This document shows, in pieces, positions 49,773 to 58,020 of a DNA stretch of 64,000 nucleotides. Every line of letters begins with the position of its first letter. The stretch's first letter is position 1. The position numbers and the translations under genes were made by a program. The DNA comes from Pseudomonadota bacterium (GTDB lineage Bacteria; Desulfobacterota; Desulfarculia; Desulfarculales; Desulfarculaceae), in assembly GCA_018902755.1 (NCBI GenBank), contig JAHIQI010000017.1, positions 97,785 to 161,784 on the forward strand, read 5' to 3'. Under the pieces are notes generated by a model. It was not told the origin of the DNA. It worked only from the letters and a program-made list of their open reading frames with translations, and searched no databases.

Positions 49773-50199
49773 GGCTGCCGTCTCCTCCTTGCGGTTCCAG
49801 TTCCCTCAATTTGGCCAAAAGCTTGGCCCGCATGGTTTCGATATCCTCGGCCAGCATCTTGAGTTCCTCGATGCGTTGGCGTATGTCCCCCAGTTTTTTG
49901 TCACCGTAGGCCAGGCTGCGCTTGATCTGCTCCCGTTCCTCCAGGTCCACCGCGCCCATGCCGATCATCTCCCCGATCTCCTCCAGGGAGTAGCCGAAGC
50001 GCTTGCCCCGGAGGATCAGCTTTAGCCGCGCCCTGTCGCGCTTGGAGTAGATGCGCCGGTTGCCCGAGGTGCGCTCCGGGCTGATAAGGCCCTTTTCCTC
50101 GTAAAAGCGGATGGTGCGGGTGCTGATCTCCAGCTCCTGGGCCAACTCGGCGATGGTCCAGCAACGGGACGGGGAGGCGGATGTATTTCTCATGCTCAC
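49744..50199 (-). CDS. MerR-family regulator, LiuR-like
   Basis: A 151-residue MerR regulator. The winged helix is WTIAELAQELEISTRTIRFYEEKGLISPERTSGNRRIYSKRDRARLKLILRGKRFGYSLEEIGEMIGM (residues 14-79), followed by a dimerisation coiled coil (about 85-135). No metal-binding cysteines are present, which fits the LiuR/fatty-acid-type subgroup rather than metal sensors. The palindrome just upstream (50211-50226) resembles the LiuR-type operator. It heads a minus-strand unit with the CoA ligase and acyl-CoA dehydrogenase, whose genes it most likely controls. Start ATG 50199; a second ATG two codons later is equally possible. Confidence 0.88.
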   Translation of the reverse strand: MSMRNTSASPSRCWTIAELAQELEISTRTIRFYEEKGLISPERTSGNRRIYSKRDRARLKLILRGKRFGYSLEEIGEMIGMGAVDLEEREQIKRSLAYGDKKLGDIRQRIEELKMLAEDIETMRAKLLAKLRELEPQGGDGSHEPGGDTGA

Positions 50200-50210
50200 A
50201 ATACCTACAG

Positions 50211-50253
50211 TTAACGTTAACGTAAATTAAAACGCAAAGAGGCGCACTGTCAA
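50211..50253 (-). promoter_or_regulatory. Promoter and LiuR-type palindrome of the MerR operon
   Basis: Minus strand TTGACA (50253-50248), 17 bases, TTAATT (50230-50225; 19-base alternative AATTTA). The 16-bp near-perfect palindrome TTTACGTTAACGTTAA (50226-50211, one mismatch) overlaps the -10 and resembles LiuR-family boxes. Confidence 0.5.
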
Positions 50254-50280
50254 GAAATCTTTAAAAGCCCGGCGGGACTG

Positions 50281-51390
50281 CTAACGGGAGGGCTTGGCCG
50301 GGGCGCGCACCAGTTGGATCAAGGTTACTTCCGGCGGCGAGAACAGGCGCATGGGCGGCCCCCAGGTGCCGGTGCCCCGGCTGGTGTAGAGCAGGGAGCC
50401 CTGGGCCGGGTGGTAGAGCCCGGCGAAAAAGGGGAAGATGCGGCTGGTGATCAGGTGGGCCGGCCACATCTGGCCGCCGTGGGTGTGGCCCGAAAGCTGT
50501 AGGTCCACCTTGGCGGCGTATTCCTGGTTGAACAGGGGGCGGTGGCGCAGGAAAACGGTGAAGAGGCGGGAGTCACTCCCGGCCATGGCCGCCGCGTCCC
50601 ACTCGGGGTTGATGCTGCGGGTATCGTTCGCCCCGGCCAGGTACAGCGGGCCCGCCGCCTGTCCCCGGTTGTCCAGCACGGTGAACCCCGCCGCCCGGCT
50701 CAGCTCGAAGGAGGTGCCCAAGCCCACATAAAATTCGTGGTTACCCGCGATCATGAACTTGCCCAGGGGCGGGTGCACCCAGCGCATCATGGCCACCAAC
50801 TGGTCCACGTCCAGCAGGGGCCGGTCCCACATGTCGCCGGTGTCGATCCAGAGGTCGGGCTTGGCCCGCTCCACCAGCTTGATGGTCTTGCGCAAGCGGG
50901 ACAGTCCGCCGGGCAGGCCCAGGTGCAGGTCCGTGGTTTGGGCGATGGTGAGGCGCTCCACCCCGGCGGGCAGCTTGGCGGTGGCTATGGTCAGGTGCTT
51001 GAGGCGTACGTTGGTGGCGGCGTAGCCCGCGTAGGCGGCGATGATGAAGGCCACCCCCAGGGCCAGGGCCACGGGTACGCGCCAGTTCCAGGCCTGGGGG
51101 GAAAAGGGCAGGGCTCCCAAACGCAACAGGCCCATGGCCAGCAGGCACAGCAGGGCCAGGATCAGATAGCCCATCCACCAATACCCCACCGTGCCCGCCA
51201 GGCGGGCCAGGCCGGTGTAGCCCTTGTACCCGGCCATCACTGTGATGATGGGGGTCAGGATCATCAGCAGCAGGAACAGGCCCAGCAGAACCCGCGCGCC
51301 GGGCCCGGCGGGCAGCAGGCAGCGCACCGTGCGGTAGAAGAGCAGATGCAGCAGGGTGTAGACGCTGACAAAGGTGGCCAGGAACCACAT
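50281..51390 (-). CDS. Membrane-anchored metallophosphoesterase
   Basis: Calcineurin-like phosphoesterase with an N-terminal membrane part. About 369 residues: four hydrophobic segments (about 1-130) and then the dimetal site: TTDLHLGLPGG (~153), DTGDMWDRP (~184), IAGNHEFYVG (~215), LRHRPLFN (~282) and SGHTHGGQMWP (~305-315). This is the DxH...GDxxDR...GNHE...GHxHxG pattern of the YaeI/YkuE group, which acts on membrane lipids or UDP-sugar-type substrates in some members. I start at the ATG at 51390, sharing one base with the upstream transporter stop; a TTG one codon earlier is possible. Confidence 0.88.
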   Translation of the reverse strand: MWFLATFVSVYTLLHLLFYRTVRCLLPAGPGARVLLGLFLLLMILTPIITVMAGYKGYTGLARLAGTVGYWWMGYLILALLCLLAMGLLRLGALPFSPQAWNWRVPVALALGVAFIIAAYAGYAATNVRLKHLTIATAKLPAGVERLTIAQTTDLHLGLPGGLSRLRKTIKLVERAKPDLWIDTGDMWDRPLLDVDQLVAMMRWVHPPLGKFMIAGNHEFYVGLGTSFELSRAAGFTVLDNRGQAAGPLYLAGANDTRSINPEWDAAAMAGSDSRLFTVFLRHRPLFNQEYAAKVDLQLSGHTHGGQMWPAHLITSRIFPFFAGLYHPAQGSLLYTSRGTGTWGPPMRLFSPPEVTLIQLVRAPAKPSR

Positions 51391-52322
51391 CAAGGTTTAA
51401 CTCCCGTGGTGGTGGCGCGCTTCTGCCGGTTGGCCAGGGCGCGCAGAGGCAAGAGCATCACGTACAGGGGCAGCAGATAAAGAGCCGAAAGCAGGGGGTT
51501 GCGCGGGCCGAAAAAGTTGGCCGCGAACACCACGATGAGCACGTTGTTGACGAAGATCAACCCGGAGCCGCAGGAGATCAGGTCCATGCGCCAGCCGGAG
51601 AGCGGGCCCATGAGCCATATCACCGCGAAGTACAGGGCGGCCAGGCCGCAGGCGATGCCCAGGGCGGCCAGCACCTGTCCGGACTGGGAAAAGAAAAAGG
51701 TGGAGAATTGCGCGAACACCCCCAGGTTGATGCAAAAGAAGGAAGCCAGGACCAGGGGGAACTGCACCCGCCCCAGGGCGCCGGCCAGGGTGGGGATAAA
51801 ACGCAGGGTGAGCCAGGCCAGCACCAGGGGTGCGAAAATCACCTGGGCCAGCATGCGAGCCATGTGGGCGAAGGGGATGTCTATCTCCGCGCCGACCAAC
51901 AGCTTGACCAGGGCGGGCAGGGTCAGCGGCACCAGCACCGAGGTGAGCACCGTGAGCTGCAAGGTTCGGCTGGCGTTGCCGCCCAGCATCTGGCTGAAAA
52001 AGGGCGCGGTGACCCCGGCGGACACCCCGGACAACAACAGCACCGGCAGGGCCCAGCCCGGAGCCAGCCAGCGGAAGAGGTACCACAGGGCTATGGGCAG
52101 CAGAAACAGCTTGATGACGCTCCACCAGGCCATTTCGGTGAAGTCGGCCTTGTTAAGGCGAACCAGCGCCCCGAAGTCGATGCGCAAGAAGGCCAGGTAG
52201 AGGATGGCCATCATCATGTACACGGTGGCTGGGGTGAAAATACCGGACGGCCCCGGCAGGAACACTCCCCCGGCGATTCCCAGGAAGGCCACGATGATCA
52301 GGGCCAAGTCGCGAGATCTCAA
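51390..52322 (-). CDS. BASS-type (bile acid:sodium symporter-like) transporter
   Basis: A 310-residue integral membrane protein with nine to ten hydrophobic segments. Features of the bile-acid/sodium symporter fold are YLAFLRIDFGALVRLNKADF near residue 45, GVSAGVTAPFFSQMLGGNASRTLQLTVLTSVLVPLTLPALV near 100-138 (crossover region with Asn), and CGSGLIFVNNVLIVVFAANFFG (second crossover). It is probably a secondary transporter for an organic anion. It is coupled to the downstream metallophosphoesterase. 52323-52437 upstream has no gene. Confidence 0.75.
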   Translation of the reverse strand: MRSRDLALIIVAFLGIAGGVFLPGPSGIFTPATVYMMMAILYLAFLRIDFGALVRLNKADFTEMAWWSVIKLFLLPIALWYLFRWLAPGWALPVLLLSGVSAGVTAPFFSQMLGGNASRTLQLTVLTSVLVPLTLPALVKLLVGAEIDIPFAHMARMLAQVIFAPLVLAWLTLRFIPTLAGALGRVQFPLVLASFFCINLGVFAQFSTFFFSQSGQVLAALGIACGLAALYFAVIWLMGPLSGWRMDLISCGSGLIFVNNVLIVVFAANFFGPRNPLLSALYLLPLYVMLLPLRALANRQKRATTTGVKP

Positions 52323-52437
52323 TGGACAAAACCTTGGCCGCCGCTTCGAGGCCTGGCGGCGGCCTGCATGGGTGTTTCAGAGGCTAGCTGCCTGCTAGAA
52401 ATTTAACACACGCGGGCGGCGGTACAAGGGCAGGGGC

Positions 52438-52815
52438 TCAAAGGGCTTCCAACCGGGCGTTGACCGCCGATGGCAGGACGGCCAGGGCCTCCCAGTCGCC
52501 GTCCAGCATGCCCACCGGGAGCACCGGGAAGGCGGCACGTGGCATCTCATTTTGGCTCATGGGAGTGGGGCCGAAGAACAGGCACAGCAGGCCGCTCTCC
52601 GAATGGAAGGCCAACTCGCCCAGGGCCATGTCCTGCTTGCCCTGGCCCTGGGGATTGCCCACGGGCTGGTCCAGGGGGCCGTAATACTCCCGGCCCCAGC
52701 GGTCGGCGCTCCAGGCCAGGGGCAGGCGACCCGCCAGGGCGCGGCCCGCCTCGCTGTCGTTCAACTCGCCGCTCAACTCCAGGCCTTCGATCAGCAAGCG
52801 CACCGGGGTGGGCAC
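52438..52815 (-). CDS. Cyclophilin-like fold protein (TM1367 type)
   Basis: A 125-residue protein of the cyclophilin-like family exemplified by Thermotoga TM1367. The motif order is LLIEGLELSGELNDSEAGRALAGRLPL, ADRWGREYYGPL, the ALGELAFHSESGLLCLFFGPTPMS hairpin and PVLPVGMLDGDWEAL. These proteins have the cyclophilin barrel but lack prolyl-isomerase residues and have no assigned function. GTG start at 52815, four bases after the thioesterase stop; last gene of the MFS-thioesterase operon. Confidence 0.78.
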   Translation of the reverse strand: MPTPVRLLIEGLELSGELNDSEAGRALAGRLPLAWSADRWGREYYGPLDQPVGNPQGQGKQDMALGELAFHSESGLLCLFFGPTPMSQNEMPRAAFPVLPVGMLDGDWEALAVLPSAVNARLEAL

Positions 52816-52819
52816 GGGC

Positions 52820-53251
52820 CTACTCCGGCTTGACCGCCAGGGGAGCGCCCGCGGAGTGATATCCCCGGCCCGTGGCCAGGGCCACCAGGCGGCCGCCCTC
52901 GTCTTTTATCTCCACCTCCCATAGGCTGAGCTTACGGCCCGCGTCGCGCCTGCGGGCGGTGGCCAGCAGGCGCTGCTCGGGTTCGGCCTTGGCCAAAAAG
53001 CTGATGTGGGTCTCCACCATCAGGGCCGGGTTCTCCAGGGTGTTGGCGGCCACGGCCATGGCCTGGTCGGCCAGGGCGTAGAGGGTGGAGCCGTGCACCC
53101 GGCCCAGGGAGTTGAGGTGGTGGGCCTGGGGGGCCAGGCTCACCGTGGCCCGGCCTTCATCCACGTCCACCACCTGGATGCCCAGGAGGGTCGATACGGG
53201 GTCCGTCCCCACCACCTGCCGGGCGTAGGCCAGGCGTTCATCCAGGGCCAT
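52820..53251 (-). CDS. Hotdog-fold thioesterase (PaaI-like)
   Basis: A 143-residue hotdog protein of the PaaI/YdiI acyl-CoA thioesterase group: LLGIQVVDVDEGRATVSLAPQAHHLNSLGRVHGSTLYALADQAMAVAAN contains the conserved HGG-like segment (here HGST) and the Asp of LADQA, followed by the core strand VETHISFLAKAEPEQRL. The frame extends far upstream, but the ATG at 53251 overlaps the MFS stop by one base and begins at the expected position. It hydrolyses an acyl- or aroyl-CoA; substrate unknown. Middle gene of a three-gene unit. Confidence 0.85.
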   Translation of the reverse strand: MALDERLAYARQVVGTDPVSTLLGIQVVDVDEGRATVSLAPQAHHLNSLGRVHGSTLYALADQAMAVAANTLENPALMVETHISFLAKAEPEQRLLATARRRDAGRKLSLWEVEIKDEGGRLVALATGRGYHSAGAPLAVKPE

Positions 53252-54552
53252 CACGCCGCGTTCCGGGCGGCCCCCCGGCCGGGTAGGGTGTCCTTGATCA
53301 GGCAGGCGCAGATAAGGGCCACCACGGACAGGCCCAGGTAGAACAAAAACACCTTTTGATACATGGCCGGGCTGTAGGGCCCCTGAGGGCCGCCCTGGAT
53401 TTGCAGCAGCCAGCCGGTAACCGGCTGGAGCACCGCGCCGCCCAGGAATGGGAACAAGTTGATGAGTCCGGTAGAGGTGCCGGCGATGGCCACGGGGAAC
53501 AACTCCTTGGTGGTGGTGAATCCGATGACGACTATGGCGCTTGAGCATACCGCGAACAGGAAGAACCACAAGTAGAGCATGGAGGGGCTGAAGGAGGCCG
53601 GGGCCAGGTAGAGGATGCCCACCAGCAGGCACAGGCCCACTCCGGTGATGATCATGGTGCTCTTGCGCGAGACCAGTATCTTGTCTGACACCCAGGAAAC
53701 CAGGGGGCTGCCCACGATCATGCCCACGGCCAGCATGCTGAGTATCCCCCCCGCCTGGGTCTTGCTGAGGCCGTATACCTGCATGAGATATGGGCCGCCC
53801 CATAGGCCGCCCAAAGAGAAAAAGATGCCCGGGGTGATGAAGAACCACACCGCCACCGCCCAGAAGCGGGGATTGCCCAGCACCATCTTGATGCCCTGGC
53901 CCAGGGTCATGGTATCACCGCCCAGCGGGTCGCTCAGGCTGTCCGCCACCGGGGGCAGGCCTTTGTCCTCGGGCCGGTTGCGCACCAGCACCCAGACGAG
54001 CCCAGCAATTACCAGGGTGACCACCCCGATTAGGATGAAGCTGCCCCGCCAGCCCACGATAAGGCTTAGCCAGGCCAGGGGCTGGGCGGCGGTGTAGGCC
54101 CCCACTCCGCCCAGGGCCATGAGGATGCCCATCATACGGGTGAACTCGGCCCGGGTGAACCAGTGGGTGAGCACCTTGACCGTGGGCACGAAGACCATGG
54201 CCACCCCCAGGCCCACCAGGGTGCGGGCGGCGATGGCCGGGCCGATGGACCCGGCCAGGCCCAGCCAGATGGCCCCCACCCCGGCCAGGGAGAAGAACAG
54301 GGTTATGGTCTTGCGCGGCCCCCAGGTGTCGCTGAGCAGTCCGGCGGGAAGCTGCATCAAGGCGTAGGGGTAAAAATAGGCTGCCCCCAGCATGCCCAGG
54401 GAGGTGGCCCCGGCCTTGAGGTCGCGCATCAGGTCCGCGGCCACCACCGCCGGGCAGGTCCGGTGGAAGTAGACCAGCAGATAGGCGCAGGCCAGGACCG
54501 CGAAAACCAGCCAACGGTACGACGACGGGCGGGAAACGGTGGCGGCGCTCAT
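53251..54552 (-). CDS. MFS transporter
   Basis: Major facilitator of about twelve helices, 433 residues. LVYFHRTCPAVVAADLMRDL near 28 and AGLLSDTWGPRKTITLFFSLAGVG near 72 (loop 2-3 motif G-x-x-S-D-x-x-G-x-R/K), PTVKVLTHWFTRAEFTRMMGI near 122 and WVSDKILVSRKSTMI near 282 are typical of the anion:cation / nitrate-glycerol-phosphate-like branches. Substrate not deducible; being coupled to a thioesterase suggests a carboxylate. GGGGGAG precedes the ATG. The divergent dciA-like gene starts 107 bases away. Confidence 0.85.
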   Translation of the reverse strand: MSAATVSRPSSYRWLVFAVLACAYLLVYFHRTCPAVVAADLMRDLKAGATSLGMLGAAYFYPYALMQLPAGLLSDTWGPRKTITLFFSLAGVGAIWLGLAGSIGPAIAARTLVGLGVAMVFVPTVKVLTHWFTRAEFTRMMGILMALGGVGAYTAAQPLAWLSLIVGWRGSFILIGVVTLVIAGLVWVLVRNRPEDKGLPPVADSLSDPLGGDTMTLGQGIKMVLGNPRFWAVAVWFFITPGIFFSLGGLWGGPYLMQVYGLSKTQAGGILSMLAVGMIVGSPLVSWVSDKILVSRKSTMIITGVGLCLLVGILYLAPASFSPSMLYLWFFLFAVCSSAIVVIGFTTTKELFPVAIAGTSTGLINLFPFLGGAVLQPVTGWLLQIQGGPQGPYSPAMYQKVFLFYLGLSVVALICACLIKDTLPGRGAARNAA

Positions 54553-54623
54553 GACTCCCCCAGGCTAATAGGGACCAGACGGCAGACGATGGGCTGCAAC
54601 ATTCTATAGCGTTTGTCTGGGGC

Positions 54624-54653
54624 AAGACAAGGACGGGGATCGGGGGCTATACT
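54624..54653 (+). promoter_or_regulatory. Promoter of the DciA-family gene, leaderless geometry
   Basis: AAGACA (54624-54629), 18-base spacer, TATACT (54648-54653). The ATG begins at 54660, where transcription should start. TTGTCT-GGGGCA-AGACAA (54613-54630) is an inverted repeat over the -35. Confidence 0.4.
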
Positions 54654-54659
54654 GGGGCC

Positions 54660-55115
54660 ATGCCGCGCGATCCCCAAAGCTTGAAAGAGGTGTTGGGCGG
54701 GGCCCTGCCGGGCTCCCTGGCCCAGCGGCTGCCCTCGCCCGCCCTGCTGGCCGCCTGGCGCGAGGCCGCCGGGGAGGGCCTGGCCCGCCGGGCGCTGCCG
54801 GTGTCCCTGGAAAAGGGCGGGGTGCTGGTGGTGGCGGTGGGCGGCTCGGCCTGGAAGCAGGAGCTTACCCTGGCCGGCCCCCAGATATGCGAGCGCCTAA
54901 GCGCGGCAGGTCATCCGGTGCAGCGCCTCAAGCTGGTAAGCGCCCCCTCACTGGCCCCGCCTCCGACTCCTCCGAAGCCCCTGCCCGAGCTGGACGCCCG
55001 GGAAGAGGGCGAGGTGGACGCCGCCGTGGCCGGGATCAAAAACCCGGAGCTGCGCGCGGCCCTGGCCTCCCTGGGCCGGGCCTGCCGCCGGGCTAACAAA
55101 GCTTCCGGTAAATAG
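54660..55115 (+). CDS. DUF721/DciA-family protein
   Basis: A 151-residue protein of the DUF721 family, which includes DciA, the ancestral loader/operator of the replicative helicase DnaB. The N-terminal domain LKEVLGGALPGSLAQRLPSPALLAAWREAAGEGLARRALPVSLEKGGVLVVAVGGSAWKQELTLAGPQICERL is the family core (KH-like fold). A proline-rich linker (PPPTPPKPLPE) and a short basic C-terminus follow. The gene seems to be leaderless. Its end overlaps the convergent methyltransferase gene by 23 bases. Confidence 0.82.
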   Translation: MPRDPQSLKEVLGGALPGSLAQRLPSPALLAAWREAAGEGLARRALPVSLEKGGVLVVAVGGSAWKQELTLAGPQICERLSAAGHPVQRLKLVSAPSLAPPPTPPKPLPELDAREEGEVDAAVAGIKNPELRAALASLGRACRRANKASGK

Positions 55116-55860
55116 CCGCCACCTCGGGGCCGTACTCCTGGCCCTGGGCGTAGACGATCAGGGGGGGCTCCACCCCCAGCTCCTCGCCGCCATCCTTCAC
55201 CGCCTCGATAAGGCATATTTTGGCGGGCAGATCCACCCGCCCGTGCACCAGGCGCAGCCGCCGGGGGGCCAGGCCATGAGCGGTTAGGCCCGCCAAGGCC
55301 TGGGGCAGGCGGCTGGGCGGCCAGCACAGGGCCAGGCGCGCGCCGGGGGCCAACAGCTCTTTGGCCCGCTGCCACAGGTCCTCGGCGGTGAGCGCCAGCT
55401 CGTGGCGGGCCCTGGCCCTGGCGGGGTCGGGAGAAAGCCGTCCCCGGCCCGGCTGGCCAAAGGGCGGGTTGCTTATCACCAGGGCGAAAGAGCCCGGCTT
55501 CAGCTCGGGGTGGGGCTGGGAAAGGTCGTGGGTGAGCACCCGGCCCTCCAGGCCCGCCCGCGTGAAGTTGCGCTCGCAGCAGCCTGCGGCCAGGGGGTCG
55601 ATCTCCAGGGCGCTGAAGGGCCCGGCCAGGCCCTTGGCGGCCAAGAGCACGCACAAGACCCCGCAGCCGGAGCCCAGGTCGGCCACAGGGCCTTGGGCCG
55701 GGGTGGCGAAGTCGGCCAGCAGGACGCTGTCTATGGCGAAACGGAAGCCCTGGGCGGGTTGCTCAAGGTAATGGCGCCCCAGGCGGTCGTGGGTGGTGGG
55801 GTCCGGTTCCTGACCGCCTGGGGGCATGGGCCTAGCCTTTACAGCCTTCGGCCTCTTCAT
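55093..55860 (-). CDS. TrmN6-like N6-adenine methyltransferase
   Basis: SAM-dependent methyltransferase of the tRNA1(Val) A37-N6 (YfiC/TrmN6) type. The 255-residue Rossmann protein has the SAM loop VADLGSGCGVLCVLLAAKG near residue 58-76, ALEIDPLAAGCCERN, and the N6-methylase catalytic motif ISNPPFGQPGRGRLSPDPARARARHE near 131-155 (NPPF). The N-terminal QPAQGFRFAIDSVLLADFA matches the family. It follows DUF1015 with a 29-base overlap and overlaps convergently with the DciA-like gene. Confidence 0.85.
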   Translation of the reverse strand: MKRPKAVKARPMPPGGQEPDPTTHDRLGRHYLEQPAQGFRFAIDSVLLADFATPAQGPVADLGSGCGVLCVLLAAKGLAGPFSALEIDPLAAGCCERNFTRAGLEGRVLTHDLSQPHPELKPGSFALVISNPPFGQPGRGRLSPDPARARARHELALTAEDLWQRAKELLAPGARLALCWPPSRLPQALAGLTAHGLAPRRLRLVHGRVDLPAKICLIEAVKDGGEELGVEPPLIVYAQGQEYGPEVAAIYRKLC

Positions 55861-57190
55861 CGGGGCATAGCAGGTTGATCACCAGGCCGGTGAGCACCTT
55901 GGGGTAGAAGTAGGTGGCCTTGCGGGGCATGATAAGCCCGGCCTCGGCCACGGCCTGCACCTGCTCCACCTTGGTGGGGTTGAGCAAAAAGGCCAGGCGG
56001 GAGCGCCCGCTTTTTACTTCCTGAAGTACGTGGGTCATGTCCGCCAGGTAGCGGATGGTGTGGTCCTGGTCCCGGGCGTTGTTGTCGAAGCCCAGGATCT
56101 GGTCCAGCACCAGATGGGTGAGCACCACCACGTCCAGCTCGGCCAGGGGGCCTTCCACATCCGGGCCGGTCTGCCCGGCCATGGCCCCCGGCTTCATGGT
56201 GAGCAGGTAGGCCTTGTCCGTGTCGTGGGAGATCAGGCCCAGGCTGTTGCTCTTGGCGTCGGCCTTGGCCAGGGCCTCGGTGAGCTTGGCCTTGGCCGCC
56301 TCCGCGTCGCCCTCCAACTCCACCTCGCGCACGTCGAAATAGGTTTTGGCCAGGGCCAGGAAGTCCTCCGCGCCGAAGCCGTCCAAACGGGGCACCAGAC
56401 GGTGGCAGGCGAAGACGGTGAGGCCCGGATCGCTCATGGAGCACAGGTAGGTGAGGGTGTAGTTGAACAGGGCCTCGGGACCGGCCTCGGGGTGCAGCCC
56501 GCGCATGTAGTTGCGGTAGTTCAGCGCGGTCTCGTAGCGGTGGTGACCGTCGGCGATGAAGATCACCTTGTCGGCCATCAGCTCCTGCACCTTGCGGCAG
56601 GCCTCAGGGGCGCTGACCCGGTAGAGCTTCTGGGGCAGGCCCATGGGGTCCACGAAGTCGTTGAGGGGCTCTGGCTCCTTGGCCTGGTCCAGGGTGGTCA
56701 TGACCTCGTTGAGGTCGTCGGGATACAAGGCGAAGATGGGCGAGATGTTGGCCTGCACCGCCTTGAAAAGCTGGAAGCGGTCTTCCTTGTGGGCGGTGAA
56801 GGTCTTCTCGTGGGGCAGCACCTTGCGCTCATGGGGGTCGGCCACCTTGAGCATGGTGAAGAAGCCCCGGCGCACCTGCTGGTTGCCCTCGGCGTCGGTG
56901 TAGGTGGTTTCCGAAAGATAATAGGACGGAGACTCGTCCCGGGTGAGCACTCCCGCGTCGCGCCAGGCCTGGAAATGCTCGGCCGAGCGGGTGTAGCGGT
57001 TGTCTTGTGCCGTGTCGCTGTCGCGCTTTTTATTGAGTTCCACGCGGATGATGTTGTGCGGGTCGGACGCATAAAAAGATTCTTGCTGCTCGTGACTGAT
57101 CACGTCGTAAGGGGGCGTGACCACGTCGGCAAGGCTGGAAACTTTTTCAGGGTTGTAACGCACGGCCCTAAAGGGAGCCACCACAGGCAT
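55832..57190 (-). CDS. DUF1015 family protein
   Basis: A 452-residue protein of the DUF1015 family, unknown function, widespread in anaerobes. Recognisable blocks: PFRAVRYNPEKVSSLADVVTPPYDVIS (residues 7-33), DPHNIIRVELNK, FTAHKEDRFQLFKAVQANISPIFALYPD near 130-158, and the HHRYETALNYRN segment in FIADGHHRYETALNYRNYM near 215-235. Some members are annotated as SerK-like kinases because of the ADGHHR motif. I choose the ATG at 57190, eight bases after GGAGG, over the ATG two codons upstream. 57191-57427 upstream is a quiet AT-rich region with no gene; it includes a weak TTGACC (57314) on the plus strand. Confidence 0.85.
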   Translation of the reverse strand: MPVVAPFRAVRYNPEKVSSLADVVTPPYDVISHEQQESFYASDPHNIIRVELNKKRDSDTAQDNRYTRSAEHFQAWRDAGVLTRDESPSYYLSETTYTDAEGNQQVRRGFFTMLKVADPHERKVLPHEKTFTAHKEDRFQLFKAVQANISPIFALYPDDLNEVMTTLDQAKEPEPLNDFVDPMGLPQKLYRVSAPEACRKVQELMADKVIFIADGHHRYETALNYRNYMRGLHPEAGPEALFNYTLTYLCSMSDPGLTVFACHRLVPRLDGFGAEDFLALAKTYFDVREVELEGDAEAAKAKLTEALAKADAKSNSLGLISHDTDKAYLLTMKPGAMAGQTGPDVEGPLAELDVVVLTHLVLDQILGFDNNARDQDHTIRYLADMTHVLQEVKSGRSRLAFLLNPTKVEQVQAVAEAGLIMPRKATYFYPKVLTGLVINLLCPDEEAEGCKG

Positions 57191-57427
57191 CTGCATCGTC
57201 CTCCGACTGGGTGATTTATCCACCCGCCGCTGGGGGCGGTTGAGACTTAAAAGGTATTAACTACACCCATCCACAGTGACATGCAAGCATCCCCTGCCCA
57301 CTTCAATGAGTCCTTGACCCGGCCAAGGCATCGCTGCAAAATTAATTAATAATACTGCCCTTTAGAGACATTCAGCCAGCCTGGTTCCAAACACCGGCGG
57401 GCGCTCACTCGGACAAAGGAGTATGCC

Positions 57428-57613
57428 GTGACCACTCCCCGTCATTGCCCTGGTTTCGAAGCCAACAAGAGCCTGAAGTCTTTCGTTTGCAAATGCCCCA
57501 AGTGCGGCAAGGAGAAGGAAATATTCTCCGACGAGTTCGACAAGGAGCATTACTGCAACGGGTGCGCGGAAAAGATCGACTTCACCCAATGCACCTTGGA
57601 TGGCGGCAACTAA
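57428..57613 (+). CDS. Small zinc-ribbon protein
   Basis: A 61-residue protein with two cysteine pairs, CKCPKCGKEKEIF and YCNGCAEKIDF, and a Glu/Asp-rich middle, giving one zinc ribbon. GTG start at 57428 with AAAGGAG seven bases before it; an ATG at 57423 is out of frame. Function unknown. Such proteins lie near thiol-redox and iron-sulfur genes in anaerobes, as here with ftrB. Followed by a bidirectional terminator. Confidence 0.7.
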   Translation: MTTPRHCPGFEANKSLKSFVCKCPKCGKEKEIFSDEFDKEHYCNGCAEKIDFTQCTLDGGN

Positions 57614-57636
57614 ACCGCCACAGCGTCGCTAAAAAC

Positions 57637-57668
57637 AAGGCCGGGCCCCATGCGGGGCCCGGCCTTTT
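57637..57668. terminator. Bidirectional terminator
   Basis: 13-bp perfect stem AAGGCCGGGCCCC (57637-57649) with GGGGCCCGGCCTT (57654-57666) and T tract TTTT; AAAAACAA on the left serves the minus strand. It separates the zinc-ribbon gene from ftrB. Confidence 0.88.
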
Positions 57669-57687
57669 GATTGCGGATGGCGGGGCC

Positions 57688-58020
57688 TCAGTAGGGGAAC
57701 TTTTCCGGGGGCCGCCGCTCGGGCACGTAGTCGTGGGCGATGTCGCCCTGGTTCCAGGCCGGAGTCACGTACAGGTTGCAGAAGCAGGAGCCGTACTGGG
57801 CCACGTCGGGCTCGCGGTAAACGCAGGGACAGATGATGTCCGCGTCCTTTTCCCGGTCGCCGGAGGCCAGTCGGCAGGGGCAGCACATGTAGCCGTAGCG
57901 CTCCTTATTGACCAGCAGCGCCTCCATGAGACCCATGGTGCGCTCCATGTCCTGGTTGAAGTAGAAGCCTTTGGGCTCCTGCACCTTTTTGAGCATCTCA
58001 TAGAGTTCTTGGGCGGTCAT
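57688..58020 (-). CDS. Ferredoxin-thioredoxin reductase catalytic subunit
   Basis: FTR catalytic (beta) subunit, which uses a [4Fe-4S] cluster next to a redox-active disulfide to pass ferredoxin electrons to a thioredoxin-like protein. The 110 residues contain YMCCPCRLASGDREKDADIICPCVYREPDVAQYGSCFCNLYV, with all seven cysteines of the CPC...CPC...C-x-C pattern at about residues 46-82. It overlaps the glutaredoxin-like gene upstream by four bases (ATGA), so the two are made together and form a ferredoxin-driven thiol-reduction pair. No FTR variable subunit is seen, as usual outside cyanobacteria. Confidence 0.92.
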   Translation of the reverse strand: MTAQELYEMLKKVQEPKGFYFNQDMERTMGLMEALLVNKERYGYMCCPCRLASGDREKDADIICPCVYREPDVAQYGSCFCNLYVTPAWNQGDIAHDYVPERRPPEKFPY

